Shown: positions 1-13,761 of the stretch, piece after piece
Layout: every line of letters starts with the position of its first letter
How positions within the stretch are numbered: position 1 is the first letter of the stretch
DNA from: Yersinia entomophaga
GTDB taxonomy: Bacteria > Pseudomonadota > Gammaproteobacteria > Enterobacterales > Enterobacteriaceae
DNA length: 64,000 nt
Assembly: GCF_001656035.1 (NCBI RefSeq)
Contig: NZ_CP010029.1
Span: 2,730,644 to 2,794,643, forward strand
Reading direction: 5' to 3'
Program-made: the position numbers and the translations under genes
The notes under the pieces: generated by a model
The model's database searches: none
The model's input: the letters and a program-made list of their open reading frames with translations, nothing else
Told to the model about the DNA's origin: nothing

Positions 1-1
1 G

Positions 2-808
2 GCTAATGGCGATTGCTGTATCAAAAGTGGCTATCTGGAAGGAGACGACAGTTTTGTCGTGAAAGTTTCCAGCGGATTTTACACCAATCCATCATTAGGA
101 TTATCCAGCAATCAAGGTTTGATGATGGCCTTCTCGGCCAAAACCGGTGAGCCACAGGCGCTATTAATGGATGAAGGCTGGCTAACCGCTCTGCGCACCG
201 CATTAGCCGGTCGAATTGTTGCCGAACTTTGTGCCCCAAAACACATTACAGCTATTGGCATTGTGGGCACCGGCTTACAGGCTCGCTTACAGTTGGTGCA
301 CCTGAAGGCCGTAATTAATTGTCGGGATGTCTGGGTTTGGGGACGAAATCCTGAAGCATTATACGATTATCAGTTATTTGCTGAATCAGAAGGTTTTCGC
401 GTACAGATCACGCAAAATGCCAGCCAGTTAGCGGAAAAGTGTCAATTTATCGTGACGACTACGCCGAGCCGCGAACCTATTTTGCGGGCTAAAGACATTC
501 AACCCGGTACTCACATCACCGCAGTCGGCGCTGATGCTACTGGCAAACAAGAGTTGGAAATCCAACTTGTGGCCAAAGCAGATAAGATTCTGGTGGATTC
601 ATTGGCGCAATGCCGCGCATTCGGTGAGATTTCCCATGCTTTTCAGCAGCAGTTACTTCAGGCAACACCCATTAGCGAGATCGGTGAAGTATTGGCGCTA
701 AATAAACCCGTTAGAGAAAATGATCGTCAAATCACGCTGGCAGATTTAACTGGCTTGGGCATTCAGGATGTACAGATCGTAAAAAGCATTCTGCTTTCCT
801 GCCCCTGA
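2..808 (+). CDS. Ornithine cyclodeaminase / mu-crystallin family protein (5' end cut off by window)
   Basis: The reading frame is open from the first complete codon at base 2 and ends at 808, so the start lies outside the window; 268 residues are visible and the family is usually about 310-330 long. An NAD(P)-binding Rossmann motif (GIVGTGLQARLQL) lies about 100 residues in, after the substrate-domain segment SSNQGLMMAFSAKTGEP and the ALRTALAG helix typical of the family. Family members deaminate ornithine to proline or act as ketimine reductases or amino acid dehydrogenases; which reaction applies here cannot be read from the sequence. A GTG at 59 could look like a start, but homologous residues (IKSGYLEGDDSFVV) continue upstream of it in frame, so it is internal. 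A strong terminator follows 15 bases after the stop. Confidence 0.85.
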   Translation, partial: ANGDCCIKSGYLEGDDSFVVKVSSGFYTNPSLGLSSNQGLMMAFSAKTGEPQALLMDEGWLTALRTALAGRIVAELCAPKHITAIGIVGTGLQARLQLVHLKAVINCRDVWVWGRNPEALYDYQLFAESEGFRVQITQNASQLAEKCQFIVTTTPSREPILRAKDIQPGTHITAVGADATGKQELEIQLVAKADKILVDSLAQCRAFGEISHAFQQQLLQATPISEIGEVLALNKPVRENDRQITLADLTGLGIQDVQIVKSILLSCP

Positions 809-822
809 GCCTCAGAACAGGA

Positions 823-854
823 AGGGGCCACTAATGGCCCCTAAAGCGTTTTTT
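823..854 (+). terminator. Rho-independent terminator after the cyclodeaminase-family gene
   Basis: An 8-bp perfect stem (AGGGGCCA/TGGCCCCT, bases 823-842) with a 4-base loop is followed by a T-run at 849-854. It ends transcription of the plus-strand gene and lies between two convergent genes. Confidence 0.85.
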
Positions 855-872
855 ACGTTATTTAGCAGCAAA

Positions 873-1691
873 TTAACGTTGATTCAGCACAAACTTTTCA
901 ATGGCTAGCGCTACGCCATCTTCTTCATTAGTTGCCGTCACGTACTGGGCAATCTCTTTTAGCTCGGGAATAGCATTCCCCATCGCCACGCCCAGGCCAG
1001 CATATTCAATCATCGCGTAATCATTACTCTGATCGCCTAAAGTCATCACATTTTCCTGTGCGATGCCTAGATGCTCCGCCAGCATTTTAACACCGGCACC
1101 TTTATCAACGCGTTTACTTAGAATTTCCAGGAAGTAAGGCGAGCTTTTCATAATAGTGAACTTCTCGAACACTTCGGCAGGAATCTGTGCGATGGCGCGA
1201 TCCAAAAGCTCTGGTTCATCGATCATCATCACTTTAGGGAAACGCATTGTTGGGTCCATTTCACTGACACTACGGTATTTCAACGAAATTCCCGTCAGAA
1301 CAGTTTCGTGAATGGTGTACTTACTGATGTCTTTGTTAGCGGTATACAACGTATTGTAATCAAAAGCGTGGAAATGCACGCCTAACTGCCGCGCCAGAGC
1401 TTCGAAATAAAGATAATCATCAAAGCTTAAGGTTTCCTGCAACACACATTCACCGGTCGCGGCTTTTTGAACTAATGCACCGTTATTGCTAATGCAATAA
1501 TCGTTGCTGTTTTCCATATTCAGTTCGCGCAGATATTGAGTGACACCGATATAAGGCCGGCCGGTAGCCAGTACCACCACCACGCCTTTTTTCTGTGCGG
1601 CCTCGATGGCCTGCTTTACTCTAGGGGTAATTTGGTGAAGCCCGTTAAGCAGCGTACCGTCCATATCAATCGCAATCAATTCAATAGCCAT
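873..1691 (-). CDS. yidA: Sugar-phosphate phosphatase YidA (HAD superfamily, Cof type)
   Basis: This 272-residue protein matches E. coli YidA almost end to end. The HAD motif I DMDGT sits at residues 9-13, with the nucleophile Asp9 and the acid/base Asp11. Motif IV is the GDQSNDYAM segment near residue 220, which binds Mg2+. The Cof-type (C2) cap domain lies between them. The family dephosphorylates small sugar phosphates in the cytoplasm. The gene lies downstream of gyrB on the same strand, as in E. coli, but a terminator separates them, so it probably has its own promoter. The ATG start at 1691 aligns with the E. coli start. Confidence 0.93.
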   Translation of the reverse strand: MAIELIAIDMDGTLLNGLHQITPRVKQAIEAAQKKGVVVVLATGRPYIGVTQYLRELNMENSNDYCISNNGALVQKAATGECVLQETLSFDDYLYFEALARQLGVHFHAFDYNTLYTANKDISKYTIHETVLTGISLKYRSVSEMDPTMRFPKVMMIDEPELLDRAIAQIPAEVFEKFTIMKSSPYFLEILSKRVDKGAGVKMLAEHLGIAQENVMTLGDQSNDYAMIEYAGLGVAMGNAIPELKEIAQYVTATNEEDGVALAIEKFVLNQR

Positions 1692-1844
1692 GACACCCTC
1701 ATATATTTACATCGTCTTGCATCATGCTAACGCGATTCAGCGAACGAATGCTAGCAAGGGTTTACTCAACCGCCTGCTTGCCTATGAAACCTGGCTCGAA
1801 GCAGCAATATTGGCTGCAAATCGCGCCTAAACTGGCTTTTCAGG

Positions 1845-1881
1845 CAAAAAAAAACCAGAGACAGTCGCCTGCTCCGGTTTT
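1845..1881 (-). terminator. Rho-independent terminator of gyrB
   Basis: On the minus strand a 9-bp stem AAACCGGAG/CTCTGGTTT, containing one G-U pair, is followed by a run of Ts (plus-strand A-run 1845-1853). It begins 18 bases after the gyrB stop. Confidence 0.85.
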
Positions 1882-1898
1882 CTTATTGCCGCAATTTA

Positions 1899-5418
<3,520 letters not shown>

Positions 5419-5525
5419 GAAGCTGGTTCTTATTCTTATGATCGAGGACGTCATTATCGCCGGCAGACTGGATGTGAGCAGAGTTCAGCCTCATCCATGC
5501 AGGCAAATAGACAGCCCGATAAATA

Positions 5526-6626
5526 CTACAAACGCATTGGCATGACTACGTAAGCCGCCGCCTGACTCGCGCTATCTTCAATCTGTACGCTTGAAGTCGA
5601 ATCCGTTAGCAATAGGCGAACATCTTCACATTTCAAAGCGTTAAGCACATCCAGTACGTAGCTGACGTTGAAACCGATTTCCATTTCCTCGCCTTCATAG
5701 CTAACGTCCAGAATCTCTTCGGCTTCTTCCTGCTCAGGGTTGTTTGCCGTGATCTTGAGCTGATTATGGCTAACATAGAGGCGAACACCGCGGAATTTCT
5801 CATTCGATAAAATAGCGGCGCGGGCGAAGGCCTGCTTCAGCAAATCACAGCCTGCTTCCAGCGTTTTATCCGGATTCTTCGGCAATACACGGCGATAATC
5901 AGGGAAACGGCCGTCAACCAGCTTGGAAGTGAAAATAAAATCACCCACGTGAGCACGAATGTTGTTACTGCCAATTTGCAGACGCAGTGGCGTGTCGCCG
6001 CCGTCCAGCAATCGAACCAGTTCCATGACCCCTTTACGCGGCACGATCACCGAATGTGAAGGCAAAGTCTGGCCAATAGGCATTGAGCACACCGCCAAGC
6101 GATGGCCGTCGGTGGCTACGGTGCGCAGTTCTTCACCTTCGGTTTCAAACAGCATACCGTTCAAGTAGTAACGCACATCCTGATGGGCCATTGAAAACTG
6201 GGTTGACTCAATCAGACGCTTCATCGTGGCCTGAGGCAGCATAAATTCTACCTCACTTTGCCAGTCATCCAGATTCGGAAAATCAGCGGCAGGCAGCGTA
6301 GACAACGAGAAGCGGCTGCGACCAGAACGCACCAGCAGGCGATCGCCATCCAGCGCCACGGTAATTTCAGCCCCTTCCGGCAACCCACGCCAGATATCAA
6401 AAAACTTCCGCGCAGGCACGGTCGTTGCGCCCTGTTCATGGGAGTGGGACAAGGCGACTCGCGCCACCATTTCCATTTCCAGATCGGTACCGGTCAGCAG
6501 CAAAGAGCCTTCCGTGACTTGCAGCAACAGATTGCCCAGAATTGGCAACGTCGGACGTCCACCCAGCGGGCTACTGACCTGTTGCAGGGGTTTTAGCAGA
6601 TGCTCACGTTCAATGATAAATTTCAT
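5526..6626 (-). CDS. dnaN: DNA polymerase III beta sliding clamp
   Basis: The product has 366 residues, the standard length. It matches the three-domain beta clamp that forms a dimeric ring around DNA and tethers the polymerase. It begins MKFIIEREHLLKPLQQV and ends YVVMPMRL, both conserved; the C-terminal MPMRL lines the hydrophobic client-binding cleft. It starts 4 bases after the dnaA stop, so the two are translated from one mRNA, probably with additional dnaN promoters inside dnaA as in E. coli. Confidence 0.98.
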   Translation of the reverse strand: MKFIIEREHLLKPLQQVSSPLGGRPTLPILGNLLLQVTEGSLLLTGTDLEMEMVARVALSHSHEQGATTVPARKFFDIWRGLPEGAEITVALDGDRLLVRSGRSRFSLSTLPAADFPNLDDWQSEVEFMLPQATMKRLIESTQFSMAHQDVRYYLNGMLFETEGEELRTVATDGHRLAVCSMPIGQTLPSHSVIVPRKGVMELVRLLDGGDTPLRLQIGSNNIRAHVGDFIFTSKLVDGRFPDYRRVLPKNPDKTLEAGCDLLKQAFARAAILSNEKFRGVRLYVSHNQLKITANNPEQEEAEEILDVSYEGEEMEIGFNVSYVLDVLNALKCEDVRLLLTDSTSSVQIEDSASQAAAYVVMPMRL

Positions 6627-6630
6627 AGCG

Positions 6631-8022
6631 CTAGGAGGATAATGTTCTGATTAAGTTAGAGAAATCTTCTTTGATGTCGTGACTTTCTTCACGCAACTGC
6701 TCAATTTTCCGGCAGGCGTGCAACACCGTGGTGTGGTCGCGGCCACCAAACGCATCGCCGATTTCAGGCAGGCTGTGGTTGGTTAGCTCTTTGGCCAATG
6801 CCATCGCCATTTGGCGTGGGCGAGCCACCGAACGAGAACGCCGTTTGGAGAGCAGGTCTGCGACCTTGATTTTATAATACTCGGCCACTGTCTTCTGAAT
6901 ATTATCGATAGTGACCAGTTTTTCCTGTAACGCCAGCAAATCACGCAGCGCTTCACGCACAAAATCAATGGTAATGGCGCGTCCGGTAAAGTTCGCGTTG
7001 GCAATGACGCGGTTCAGCGCCCCTTCCAGCTCACGAACGTTAGAACGCAGGCGTTTGGCAATAAAGAACGCCACTTCTCCTGGCAGACGAATATCATTTT
7101 CATCCGCTTTTTTCATCAGGATCGCAACGCGGGTTTCCAGCTCCGGCGGCTCAATGGCGACCGTCAAACCCCAACCAAAGCGTGATTTCAGACGATCTTC
7201 CACGCCATTTATCTCTTTCGGGTAGCGATCCGAAGTCAAAATGATTTGTTGATTACCTTCAAGCAAGGCGTTGAAAGTATGGAAGAACTCTTCTTGTGAA
7301 CGCTCTTTATTGGCAAAGAACTGGATATCATCGATCAGTAACGCATCTACTGAACGATAATAACGCTTAAATTCTTCAATTGCGTTGTTTTGCAACGCTT
7401 TTACCATGTCCTGCACAAAGCGTTCGGAATGCATGTAAACCACTTTGGCATTGGCTTTACGCGCCATGATGCCATTCCCCACCGCGTGTAACAGGTGAGT
7501 TTTACCCAAGCCGGTGCCGCCGTAGAGGAATAGAGGGTTATAGGCACCACCCGGATTATCCGCAACCTGACGGGCTGCCGCGCGGGCCAGCTGGTTAGAT
7601 TTACCTTCAACAAAGTTATCGAAAGTGTGCTTAGGGTTGACGTTAGAGCGATAAGAAAGCTCTGGCTGCGCCGGTGAGCTGTCCCAACTCGGACGCATCG
7701 GCGCACTGCGAATCACCGGAGCGGCGGGCGCACTGACGCTGGCGGCGGTAACCGGTTGATTCTGTGTTTGCACCATGGGTTTGCTGCCAACTTCAAAGCG
7801 AAGCAAGGGTACGTTTGTACCGCAGAAGTCATTAAGCAAACCATTGATATTGTTTAAGTACTTATCACGTACCCAGTCCAAAACAAAACGATTAGGTGCG
7901 TAAAGCGCCAGAGTATTGTCACTCAGTTCCGCCTGTAGGGGGCGTATCCACATACTAAATTCTGTGGCAGGTAACTCATCCTGCAATCGGGCAAGACACT
8001 GCTGCCAAAGCGAAAGTGACAC
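6631..8022 (-). CDS. dnaA: Chromosomal replication initiator DnaA
   Basis: DnaA binds DnaA boxes at oriC (near 45 kb here) and unwinds the AT-rich 13-mers. Domain I begins [18 protein letters not shown] variable proline/alanine-rich linker (domain II) spans about residues 85-125. The AAA+ domain III has Walker A GGTGLGKT and Walker [10 protein letters not shown]. The C-terminal domain IV has the DnaA-box-reading signature [18 protein letters not shown] chose the GTG at 8022 (463 residues): it corresponds to the E. coli GTG start and has GGAG 7 bases upstream. A second in-frame GTG at 8034 would add four non-conserved residues. Confidence 0.97.
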   Translation of the reverse strand: MSLSLWQQCLARLQDELPATEFSMWIRPLQAELSDNTLALYAPNRFVLDWVRDKYLNNINGLLNDFCGTNVPLLRFEVGSKPMVQTQNQPVTAASVSAPAAPVIRSAPMRPSWDSSPAQPELSYRSNVNPKHTFDNFVEGKSNQLARAAARQVADNPGGAYNPLFLYGGTGLGKTHLLHAVGNGIMARKANAKVVYMHSERFVQDMVKALQNNAIEEFKRYYRSVDALLIDDIQFFANKERSQEEFFHTFNALLEGNQQIILTSDRYPKEINGVEDRLKSRFGWGLTVAIEPPELETRVAILMKKADENDIRLPGEVAFFIAKRLRSNVRELEGALNRVIANANFTGRAITIDFVREALRDLLALQEKLVTIDNIQKTVAEYYKIKVADLLSKRRSRSVARPRQMAMALAKELTNHSLPEIGDAFGGRDHTTVLHACRKIEQLREESHDIKEDFSNLIRTLSS

Positions 8023-8263
8023 GGCGGACTCCACTCGAACAAGATCAATAAAAGAAAGAAATCAGGATATTGTGTAAATCATCGTTTTTGACACACGCCA
8101 ATTGGCCTGTAGCAGGCCGAAGCGACATGCGAACCGTTTTTACGGTTGTTTTTTTACGATTAACATCCCCCCACGATCCCAGAGTAGAGATCGCGATCGG
8201 AATGGCGGATCATAGCGCAAAAGGAGCAATAGATCCTCCCCTTCCTCACAGATTAGATCCTTT

Positions 8264-8272
8264 TTATCCACA
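8264..8272 (+). promoter_or_regulatory. DnaA box in the dnaA promoter region
   Basis: The sequence TTATCCACA is a perfect consensus DnaA box about 240 bases upstream of the dnaA start. E. coli has an equivalent box between its two dnaA promoters, used for autoregulation. Confidence 0.8.
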
Positions 8273-8581
8273 GGTGTGGCTTGACAAACAAGTGTAACCC
8301 ACCGCGCCGCATTTGGTTGAGCACATCAGCATTAATCAAGAAAAATTTCAGACTTTCCTGAAATAACCCACAGCCTGCCCACAATCCGATCCCCTGATGA
8401 GAACAAAGGATCTTGATGCGATCCTTGCGATTTATCAGGGAGTCCGTATAATCCTCAGCCCTACGTGTGATGCCTGTTTTCCAGATGGCTTTGGCCAAAC
8501 GGAATCCTTCGGTAAACACGGGCAGGCTCCTTGGTAAACTCCCGGTTTGGAAAACTTCCTTACTGGCTTGCGCAATGTGAA

Positions 8582-8610
8582 TTGACTCAGGACTGTACAA
8601 TTATTACAAT
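8582..8610 (+). promoter_or_regulatory. Predicted sigma70 promoter of rpmH-rnpA-yidD-yidC
   Basis: A -35 element TTGACT (8582-8587) and a -10 element TACAAT (8605-8610) are separated by exactly 17 bases, about 105 bases upstream of rpmH. Confidence 0.7.
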
Positions 8611-8703
8611 CCCGCTTCTTTATATGTTGCGATTGAGGCGTCGGTGGTCTTCACTCCGAGCAGCCAAACGCGTTTACTGAATCAGTAATAATTTTAAGTT
8701 TAG

Positions 8704-8856
<153 letters not shown>

Positions 8857-8873
8857 TAAAGCTAACCGACTGA

Positions 8874-9233
8874 GTGGTTAAGCTCGCTTTCCCTAGGGAG
8901 TTACGTTTGTTAACTCCCAGTCATTTCACTTTCGTCTTCCAGCAGCCACAACGGGCTGGCACGCCGCAAATCACCATCCTCGGCCGCCTGAACGAGCTGG
9001 GGCATCCCCGCATCGGTCTTACCGTCGCCAAAAAACATGTCAAACGTGCTCACGAACGTAACCGGATAAAACGCTTAACACGCGAAAGCTTCCGGCTGCA
9101 TCAGCACACGTTACCGTCTATGGATTTTGTGGTGTTGGTTAAAAAAGGTGTGGCTGACCTTGATAACCGTGCGTTGACGGAAGCTTTGGAAAAATTATGG
9201 CGCCGCCACTGTCGCCAGGCTCCCGCATCCTGA
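8874..9233 (+). CDS. rnpA: Ribonuclease P protein component
   Basis: This 119-residue basic protein is the protein cofactor of the RNase P ribozyme, which matures tRNA 5' ends. The family signature [17 protein letters not shown] lies in the middle and [13 protein letters not shown] at the N-terminus. It starts with GTG at 8874, as in E. coli. Its last 37 bases overlap the start of yidD. Confidence 0.97.
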   Translation: MVKLAFPRELRLLTPSHFTFVFQQPQRAGTPQITILGRLNELGHPRIGLTVAKKHVKRAHERNRIKRLTRESFRLHQHTLPSMDFVVLVKKGVADLDNRALTEALEKLWRRHCRQAPAS

Positions 9234-9454
9234 TCGGCCTGATTAGGGGCTATCAGCTCGTAATCAGTCCGCTGTTGGGGCCACGCTGTCGTTTCCATCC
9301 GACGTGCTCTCATTACGGAATTGAGGCATTGCGCCGGTTTGGCATGATAAAAGGCAGTTGGTTAACGCTGAAACGCGTATTAAAATGCCACCCTTTGAAC
9401 CCAGGTGGCGATGATCCCGTGCCGCCGAAACCCGACGATAACAGAGAACACTAA
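9197..9454 (+). CDS. yidD: Membrane protein insertion efficiency factor YidD
   Basis: The 85-residue protein has the conserved core [27 protein letters not shown] and the CHPLNPGG motif; three cysteines are retained. In E. coli YidD lies at the inner membrane and aids insertion of YidC substrates. The ATG at 9197 lies inside rnpA in another frame, an overlap conserved in enterobacteria, and the stop is 2 bases before yidC, so the three genes are translationally linked. Confidence 0.95.
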   Translation: MAPPLSPGSRILIGLIRGYQLVISPLLGPRCRFHPTCSHYGIEALRRFGMIKGSWLTLKRVLKCHPLNPGGDDPVPPKPDDNREH

Positions 9455-9456
9455 CG

Positions 9457-11097
9457 ATGGATTCGCAACGCAATCTTCTCCTCATCGCGCTGCTGTTCGT
9501 GTCTTTCATGATCTGGCAAGCATGGCAAGTGGATAACAACCCACAAACCGCCGCCCAGACCACGCAACAGACTTCGAACGCAGCTAACGGTGATACCGCA
9601 AGCCAGGCCGTGCCAGCCAGTGGCCAAGGCCAATTGATCACGGTTAAAACTGATGTGCTGTCTCTGACCATTAATACACGTGGTGGTGACATTGAGCAGG
9701 CTAACCTGCTGGCTTACCCGGATTCTCTGGGTTCAGACAAAACATTTGAGCTGTTGGAAACCACGCCAGCCTTTGTTTATCAGGCGCAAAGTGGCCTGAC
9801 AGGCAAGAATGGCCCGGACAACCCGGCAAACGGCGAACGTCCGCTGTTTGAAGTGGCGCAAAACAGCTTTGTGCTGGCTGACGGTCAGGATGAACTGCGT
9901 ATCCCTCTGACCTTTACCGGCAAAGATGGCTCGGTCTTTACGAAAACGTTCATCGTTAAACGTAACGATTACGCAATTGGCGTGGATTACCACGTTAAAA
10001 ACGCCTCTGCCGCACCGCTGGAATTGACGTTATTTGGGCAATTGAAGCAAAGCATCAACCTGCCTAAACACCGTGATACCGGTAGCAATAACTTCGCACT
10101 GCACACTTATCGCGGCGCGGCGTACTCCTCTGATCAAGATAATTATCAGAAGTATGCTTTCGATAAAATCGAAAAAGAACCGCTGAATATCACCACCAAA
10201 GGTGGCTGGGTTGCGATGTTGCAGCAGTATTTTGCAACCGCGTGGATTCCAGCGGCTAACGAAACTAACACCTTCTATTCTGCCGATCTGGGCAATGGAC
10301 TGGCGGCTATCGGTTTCAAAGGTGCGCCTGTTGTCGTACAACCGGGTGAACAGAAACAGCTGGGAGCAACCCTGTGGGTTGGCCCGGAAATTCAGGACAA
10401 AATGGCCGCTATCGCGCCGCATCTTGACCTGACTGTTGACTACGGCTGGCTATGGTTTATCTCTCAGCCACTGTTCAAACTGCTGAAGTTCATTCACGGT
10501 TTCGTCGGTAACTGGGGCTTCTCCATCATTGTCATCACCTTTATCGTGCGTGGTATCATGTACCCGCTGACGAAGGCGCAGTACACTTCGATGGCGAAGA
10601 TGCGTATGTTGCAGCCTAAACTGGCCGCGATGCGTGAGCGAATCGGCGACGATAAGCAACGTATGAGCCAGGAAATGATGGCGCTGTACAAAGCTGAGAA
10701 AGTGAATCCTCTGGGCGGCTGCTTACCGTTGATCATCCAGATGCCAATCTTCCTGGCCTTGTACTACATGCTGATGAGTTCCGTTGAGCTGCGCCATGCG
10801 CCGTTTATCCTGTGGATCCATGATTTATCGGCGCAAGACCCGTACTACATCCTGCCGATTCTGATGGGTATAACCATGTACTTCATCCAGAAGATGTCAC
10901 CGACTACCGTGACTGACCCGATGCAGCAGAAGATCATGACCTTTATGCCGGTAATTTTCACAGTGTTCTTCCTGTGGTTCCCAGCAGGTCTGGTACTGTA
11001 CTATATCGTCAGTAACTTGGTGACCATCCTTCAGCAGCAGTTGATTTACCGTGGCCTGGAAAAACGTGGCTTACACAGCCGCGACAAAAAGAAATAA
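9457..11097 (+). CDS. yidC: Membrane protein insertase YidC
   Basis: The product has 546 residues (548 in E. coli). An N-terminal membrane anchor ([18 protein letters not shown]) is followed by a Gln/Ala-rich linker and the large periplasmic beta-sandwich domain (to about residue 340). The conserved C-terminal insertase core follows with its five membrane segments, including VKENPLGG-like [14 protein letters not shown], and a basic tail ending KKK. It inserts inner-membrane proteins alone or with SecYEG; Fo subunit c, encoded by atpE at 40 kb, is a classic substrate. Confidence 0.98.
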   Translation: MDSQRNLLLIALLFVSFMIWQAWQVDNNPQTAAQTTQQTSNAANGDTASQAVPASGQGQLITVKTDVLSLTINTRGGDIEQANLLAYPDSLGSDKTFELLETTPAFVYQAQSGLTGKNGPDNPANGERPLFEVAQNSFVLADGQDELRIPLTFTGKDGSVFTKTFIVKRNDYAIGVDYHVKNASAAPLELTLFGQLKQSINLPKHRDTGSNNFALHTYRGAAYSSDQDNYQKYAFDKIEKEPLNITTKGGWVAMLQQYFATAWIPAANETNTFYSADLGNGLAAIGFKGAPVVVQPGEQKQLGATLWVGPEIQDKMAAIAPHLDLTVDYGWLWFISQPLFKLLKFIHGFVGNWGFSIIVITFIVRGIMYPLTKAQYTSMAKMRMLQPKLAAMRERIGDDKQRMSQEMMALYKAEKVNPLGGCLPLIIQMPIFLALYYMLMSSVELRHAPFILWIHDLSAQDPYYILPILMGITMYFIQKMSPTTVTDPMQQKIMTFMPVIFTVFFLWFPAGLVLYYIVSNLVTILQQQLIYRGLEKRGLHSRDKKK

Positions 11098-11128
11098 TGT
11101 GTATCGGTAATCATCTGTAGTAATAGCC

Positions 11129-11161
11129 TAAGGCGGTCAATTGACCGCCTTATTCTTTTTT
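11129..11161 (+). terminator. Terminator after yidC
   Basis: A 24-bp perfect palindrome (arms TAAGGCGGTCAA/TTGACCGCCTTA) at 11129-11152 is followed by a T-run at 11156-11161. It separates the rpmH operon from mnmE, although partial read-through is possible. Confidence 0.85.
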
Positions 11162-11201
11162 AGTAGAAACCACTTTTACGCCGTCCAAGAGAGAGATAAC
11201 C

Positions 11202-12566
11202 ATGAGCGCAACGGATACGATCGTCGCACAAGCTACCCCACCGGGACGCGGTGGCGTTGGCATTTTACGTGTTTCAGGCCGTGCCGTGGCGGCCGTCGCC
11301 GAGGCAGTTTTGGGTAAATTACCCAAGCCGCGTTATGCCGACTATTTGCCTTTCCGCGATGCCGACGGCACCACGCTGGATCAGGGTATAGCTCTCTACT
11401 TCCCCGGCCCGAATTCTTTCACCGGCGAGGACGTGCTTGAATTACAAGGGCATGGTGGCCCTGTAATACTGGATTTATTGCTTAAACGCGTCTTGGCCCT
11501 GCCAGGCGTGCGTATTGCTCGCCCGGGGGAATTTTCCGAACGTGCGTTTCTCAATGACAAACTGGATTTGGCACAGGCGGAGGCTATCGCCGATCTGATC
11601 GACGCCAGTTCTGAGCAGGCCGCGCGTTCGGCGGTCAACTCGCTACAAGGCGCTTTTTCAGTCCGAATTCATCAACTGGTGGAAGCACTCACTCACTTGC
11701 GAATCTATGTGGAAGCTGCGATTGATTTTCCTGATGAGGAAATCGACTTTCTTTCTGATGGCAAAATAGAAGGCCAGTTGAACGGCGTAATGCGTGATCT
11801 GGAAAACGTACGCGCCGAGGCTCGTCAAGGCAGCCTGCTGCGAGAAGGGATGAAAGTGGTCATCGCTGGTCGCCCAAATGCAGGAAAATCCAGTCTTCTC
11901 AATGCATTAGCAGGACATGAAGCCGCCATTGTTACAGACATCGCCGGTACCACCCGCGACGTGCTGCGGGAACATATTCATATCGACGGTATGCCGCTAC
12001 ATATTATTGATACCGCTGGCTTACGGGAAGCAAGCGACGAAGTAGAGCGAATTGGTATCGAACGTGCTTGGAACGAGATCGAACAGGCTGACAGAGTGCT
12101 GTTTATGGTCGATGGCACAACCACTGATGCTACTGAACCTGCGACAATCTGGCCAGAGTTTATGGCTCGTTTGCCCGCAACATTACCGATTACCGTCGTA
12201 CGTAATAAAGCCGATGTGACAGGCGAGACGCTTGGTTTAACCGAAGTGAATGGTTACTCACTTATTCGTTTATCAGCCCGAACCGGCGACGGAATTGACC
12301 TGCTGAGAGATCACTTAAAACAAAGCATGGGGTTCACCAGCAATACCGAAGGGGGCTTCCTGGCTCGGCGCCGCCATTTACAGGCGCTGGAAGCCGCTGC
12401 ACAGCATCTGGTTCAAGGTCATGAGCAACTGGTTGGCGCACAGGCTGGCGAGCTTCTGGCTGAGGAGTTACGCCTTGCTCAACAATCACTTAGCGAAATA
12501 ACCGGTGAATTCAGCTCTGATGATTTGCTGGGCCGAATTTTCTCAAGTTTCTGTATCGGTAAATAA
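11202..12566 (+). CDS. mnmE: tRNA modification GTPase MnmE
   Basis: The product has 454 residues, the same as E. coli MnmE (TrmE). It has an N-terminal formyl-THF-binding domain, a helical domain, an inserted G domain with P-loop [10 protein letters not shown], switch DTAG and NKAD, and the C-terminal CIGK motif with its conserved cysteine. With MnmG (42.9-44.8 kb here) it forms the complex that builds (c)mnm5 groups on uridine 34 of several tRNAs. The ATG at 11202 is preceded by GAGAGA. Confidence 0.97.
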   Translation: MSATDTIVAQATPPGRGGVGILRVSGRAVAAVAEAVLGKLPKPRYADYLPFRDADGTTLDQGIALYFPGPNSFTGEDVLELQGHGGPVILDLLLKRVLALPGVRIARPGEFSERAFLNDKLDLAQAEAIADLIDASSEQAARSAVNSLQGAFSVRIHQLVEALTHLRIYVEAAIDFPDEEIDFLSDGKIEGQLNGVMRDLENVRAEARQGSLLREGMKVVIAGRPNAGKSSLLNALAGHEAAIVTDIAGTTRDVLREHIHIDGMPLHIIDTAGLREASDEVERIGIERAWNEIEQADRVLFMVDGTTTDATEPATIWPEFMARLPATLPITVVRNKADVTGETLGLTEVNGYSLIRLSARTGDGIDLLRDHLKQSMGFTSNTEGGFLARRRHLQALEAAAQHLVQGHEQLVGAQAGELLAEELRLAQQSLSEITGEFSSDDLLGRIFSSFCIGK

Positions 12567-12613
12567 TCAAAACCGAATCGGGCTAAGCCAAATACAGTGC
12601 TTATCCCGATAAT

Positions 12614-12646
12614 TTATGATGGCATTTTATTCAGAGGCCATCATAA
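12614..12646. terminator. Stem-loop downstream of mnmE
   Basis: A 10-bp perfect inverted repeat (TTATGATGGC/GCCATCATAA) surrounds a 13-base loop. It has no good T-run on either side, so terminator activity is likely but not certain. Confidence 0.5.
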
Positions 12647-12666
12647 AGATCAAAGAACATTGCAAT

Positions 12667-12692
12667 AAGTGGTGAGTGAGCACTCACCACTT
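12667..12692. repeat. 26-bp near-perfect palindrome between mnmE and the fimbrial operon
   Basis: Two perfect 12-base arms (AAGTGGTGAGTG / CACTCACCACTT) are separated by only two bases. It lies between two convergent transcription units and could be a bidirectional terminator without a T-run or a protein-binding or junction sequence. Confidence 0.6.
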
Positions 12693-12790
12693 ACAGAGTT
12701 CTAGCTAATAAAGGCGCTCAATCGGCAAAAGCATACTTTTACCTCATCTACTCCCTATCGCGCTGCTGCTATTGCGCCCTTAAATTAAGG

Positions 12791-13750
12791 TTATTTATAA
12801 TTGACGGTGAAAGTAGCCGTAGTCATCAGACTGCCAGCAGCAATTCTATTCTCGGTTTGATAGAATCTGGCCTTATAGGGCAGTTGGGTTAAAGTAGAGA
12901 GACTCCCAAGCGGTTGTTCTGTATCAAAAACCAAAGGAGCATCCCGCTCAACTATTTGAATGCCCACCCCCGCTGAAGTAGATGTCGAATCCGCTTTGAT
13001 GACGCCGTTGCTACTTCCACCCTGCCAGATAATAGTCGCTTGAACCCCTCCACTACACTGCACTTCAATATCAAAACTTCGCTCACCGCTAGTGCTGCCG
13101 ACACCTTTAAAGGTATTTTTCAATACAGCGCCCATTGGAACATCAATTTGGGGCGTCCTGACTTCACAGGTTTTTGCCGTTACTTTAAAACTGGGAATTT
13201 CGTAGCTAAATAAAATCTCATCGGTATTGAATCCCTTCTCATCCTGACGAGCTAATATTATTTTTATTGGATTAACCACACCAGAGTCGGCATTCTTATC
13301 AACTGATATATAAAATTTACCGGTGAAGTTTTTTCTGACACCGATCCCTCTCATACTACCAACATTCATTTCCTGAGGGCTTAAATTATTTGGTTGGAGG
13401 CTCCACTTTATTTTCACTCCTAACAGATTGGTATCAAAATAATTATTTATGCCAATACTAGACACACCCAGCATAGACTTAACATAAATTCCCTGATGGG
13501 TTTTCCCCGGACAATTTACGTTAATTCCACTTACAGTTTTAACTATTATTTTCGGTGAATGAGCCATATCTCGACGAATAGAAATATCATCAAAATTAAC
13601 TACCCCTACAGCTCTGTTAGCGTTACATACAGGGGATTTTGCAGCTTTCGCTCCATTTAAATAACTACAAAAAATAATAGATATAACTAACATCAATCCT
13701 GTTTTATTATATTTTCGGCTAAGAAAAATATAATTAATAGAAGCAAACAT
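12791..13750 (-). CDS. Fimbrial tip adhesin
   Basis: This is the last gene of a chaperone-usher operon. After a long signal peptide (hydrophobic core about residues 18-31, likely cut after AKA near 35) comes an N-terminal domain of about 160 residues. A C-terminal pilin domain follows, starting near TAKTCEVRTPQIDVPMG, with the second cysteine in EVQCSGG and ending in TFTVNYK, the donor-strand-type terminus with penultimate tyrosine. Length (319) and two-domain layout match FimH-like tip adhesins; the N-terminal domain has no recognised receptor. I place the start at the ATG at 13750, which has AAGGA upstream; a GTG at 13774 overlapping the usher is in frame but has no such site. Confidence 0.8.
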   Translation of the reverse strand: MFASINYIFLSRKYNKTGLMLVISIIFCSYLNGAKAAKSPVCNANRAVGVVNFDDISIRRDMAHSPKIIVKTVSGINVNCPGKTHQGIYVKSMLGVSSIGINNYFDTNLLGVKIKWSLQPNNLSPQEMNVGSMRGIGVRKNFTGKFYISVDKNADSGVVNPIKIILARQDEKGFNTDEILFSYEIPSFKVTAKTCEVRTPQIDVPMGAVLKNTFKGVGSTSGERSFDIEVQCSGGVQATIIWQGGSSNGVIKADSTSTSAGVGIQIVERDAPLVFDTEQPLGSLSTLTQLPYKARFYQTENRIAAGSLMTTATFTVNYK

Positions 13751-13761
13751 AAAAAATCCTT

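Noticed and set aside
8253..8600. 115-codon minus-strand frame between dnaA and rpmH
   Set aside because: It runs through the DnaA box and overlaps the rpmH promoter, has no domain-like features and no ribosome-binding site; treated as chance.
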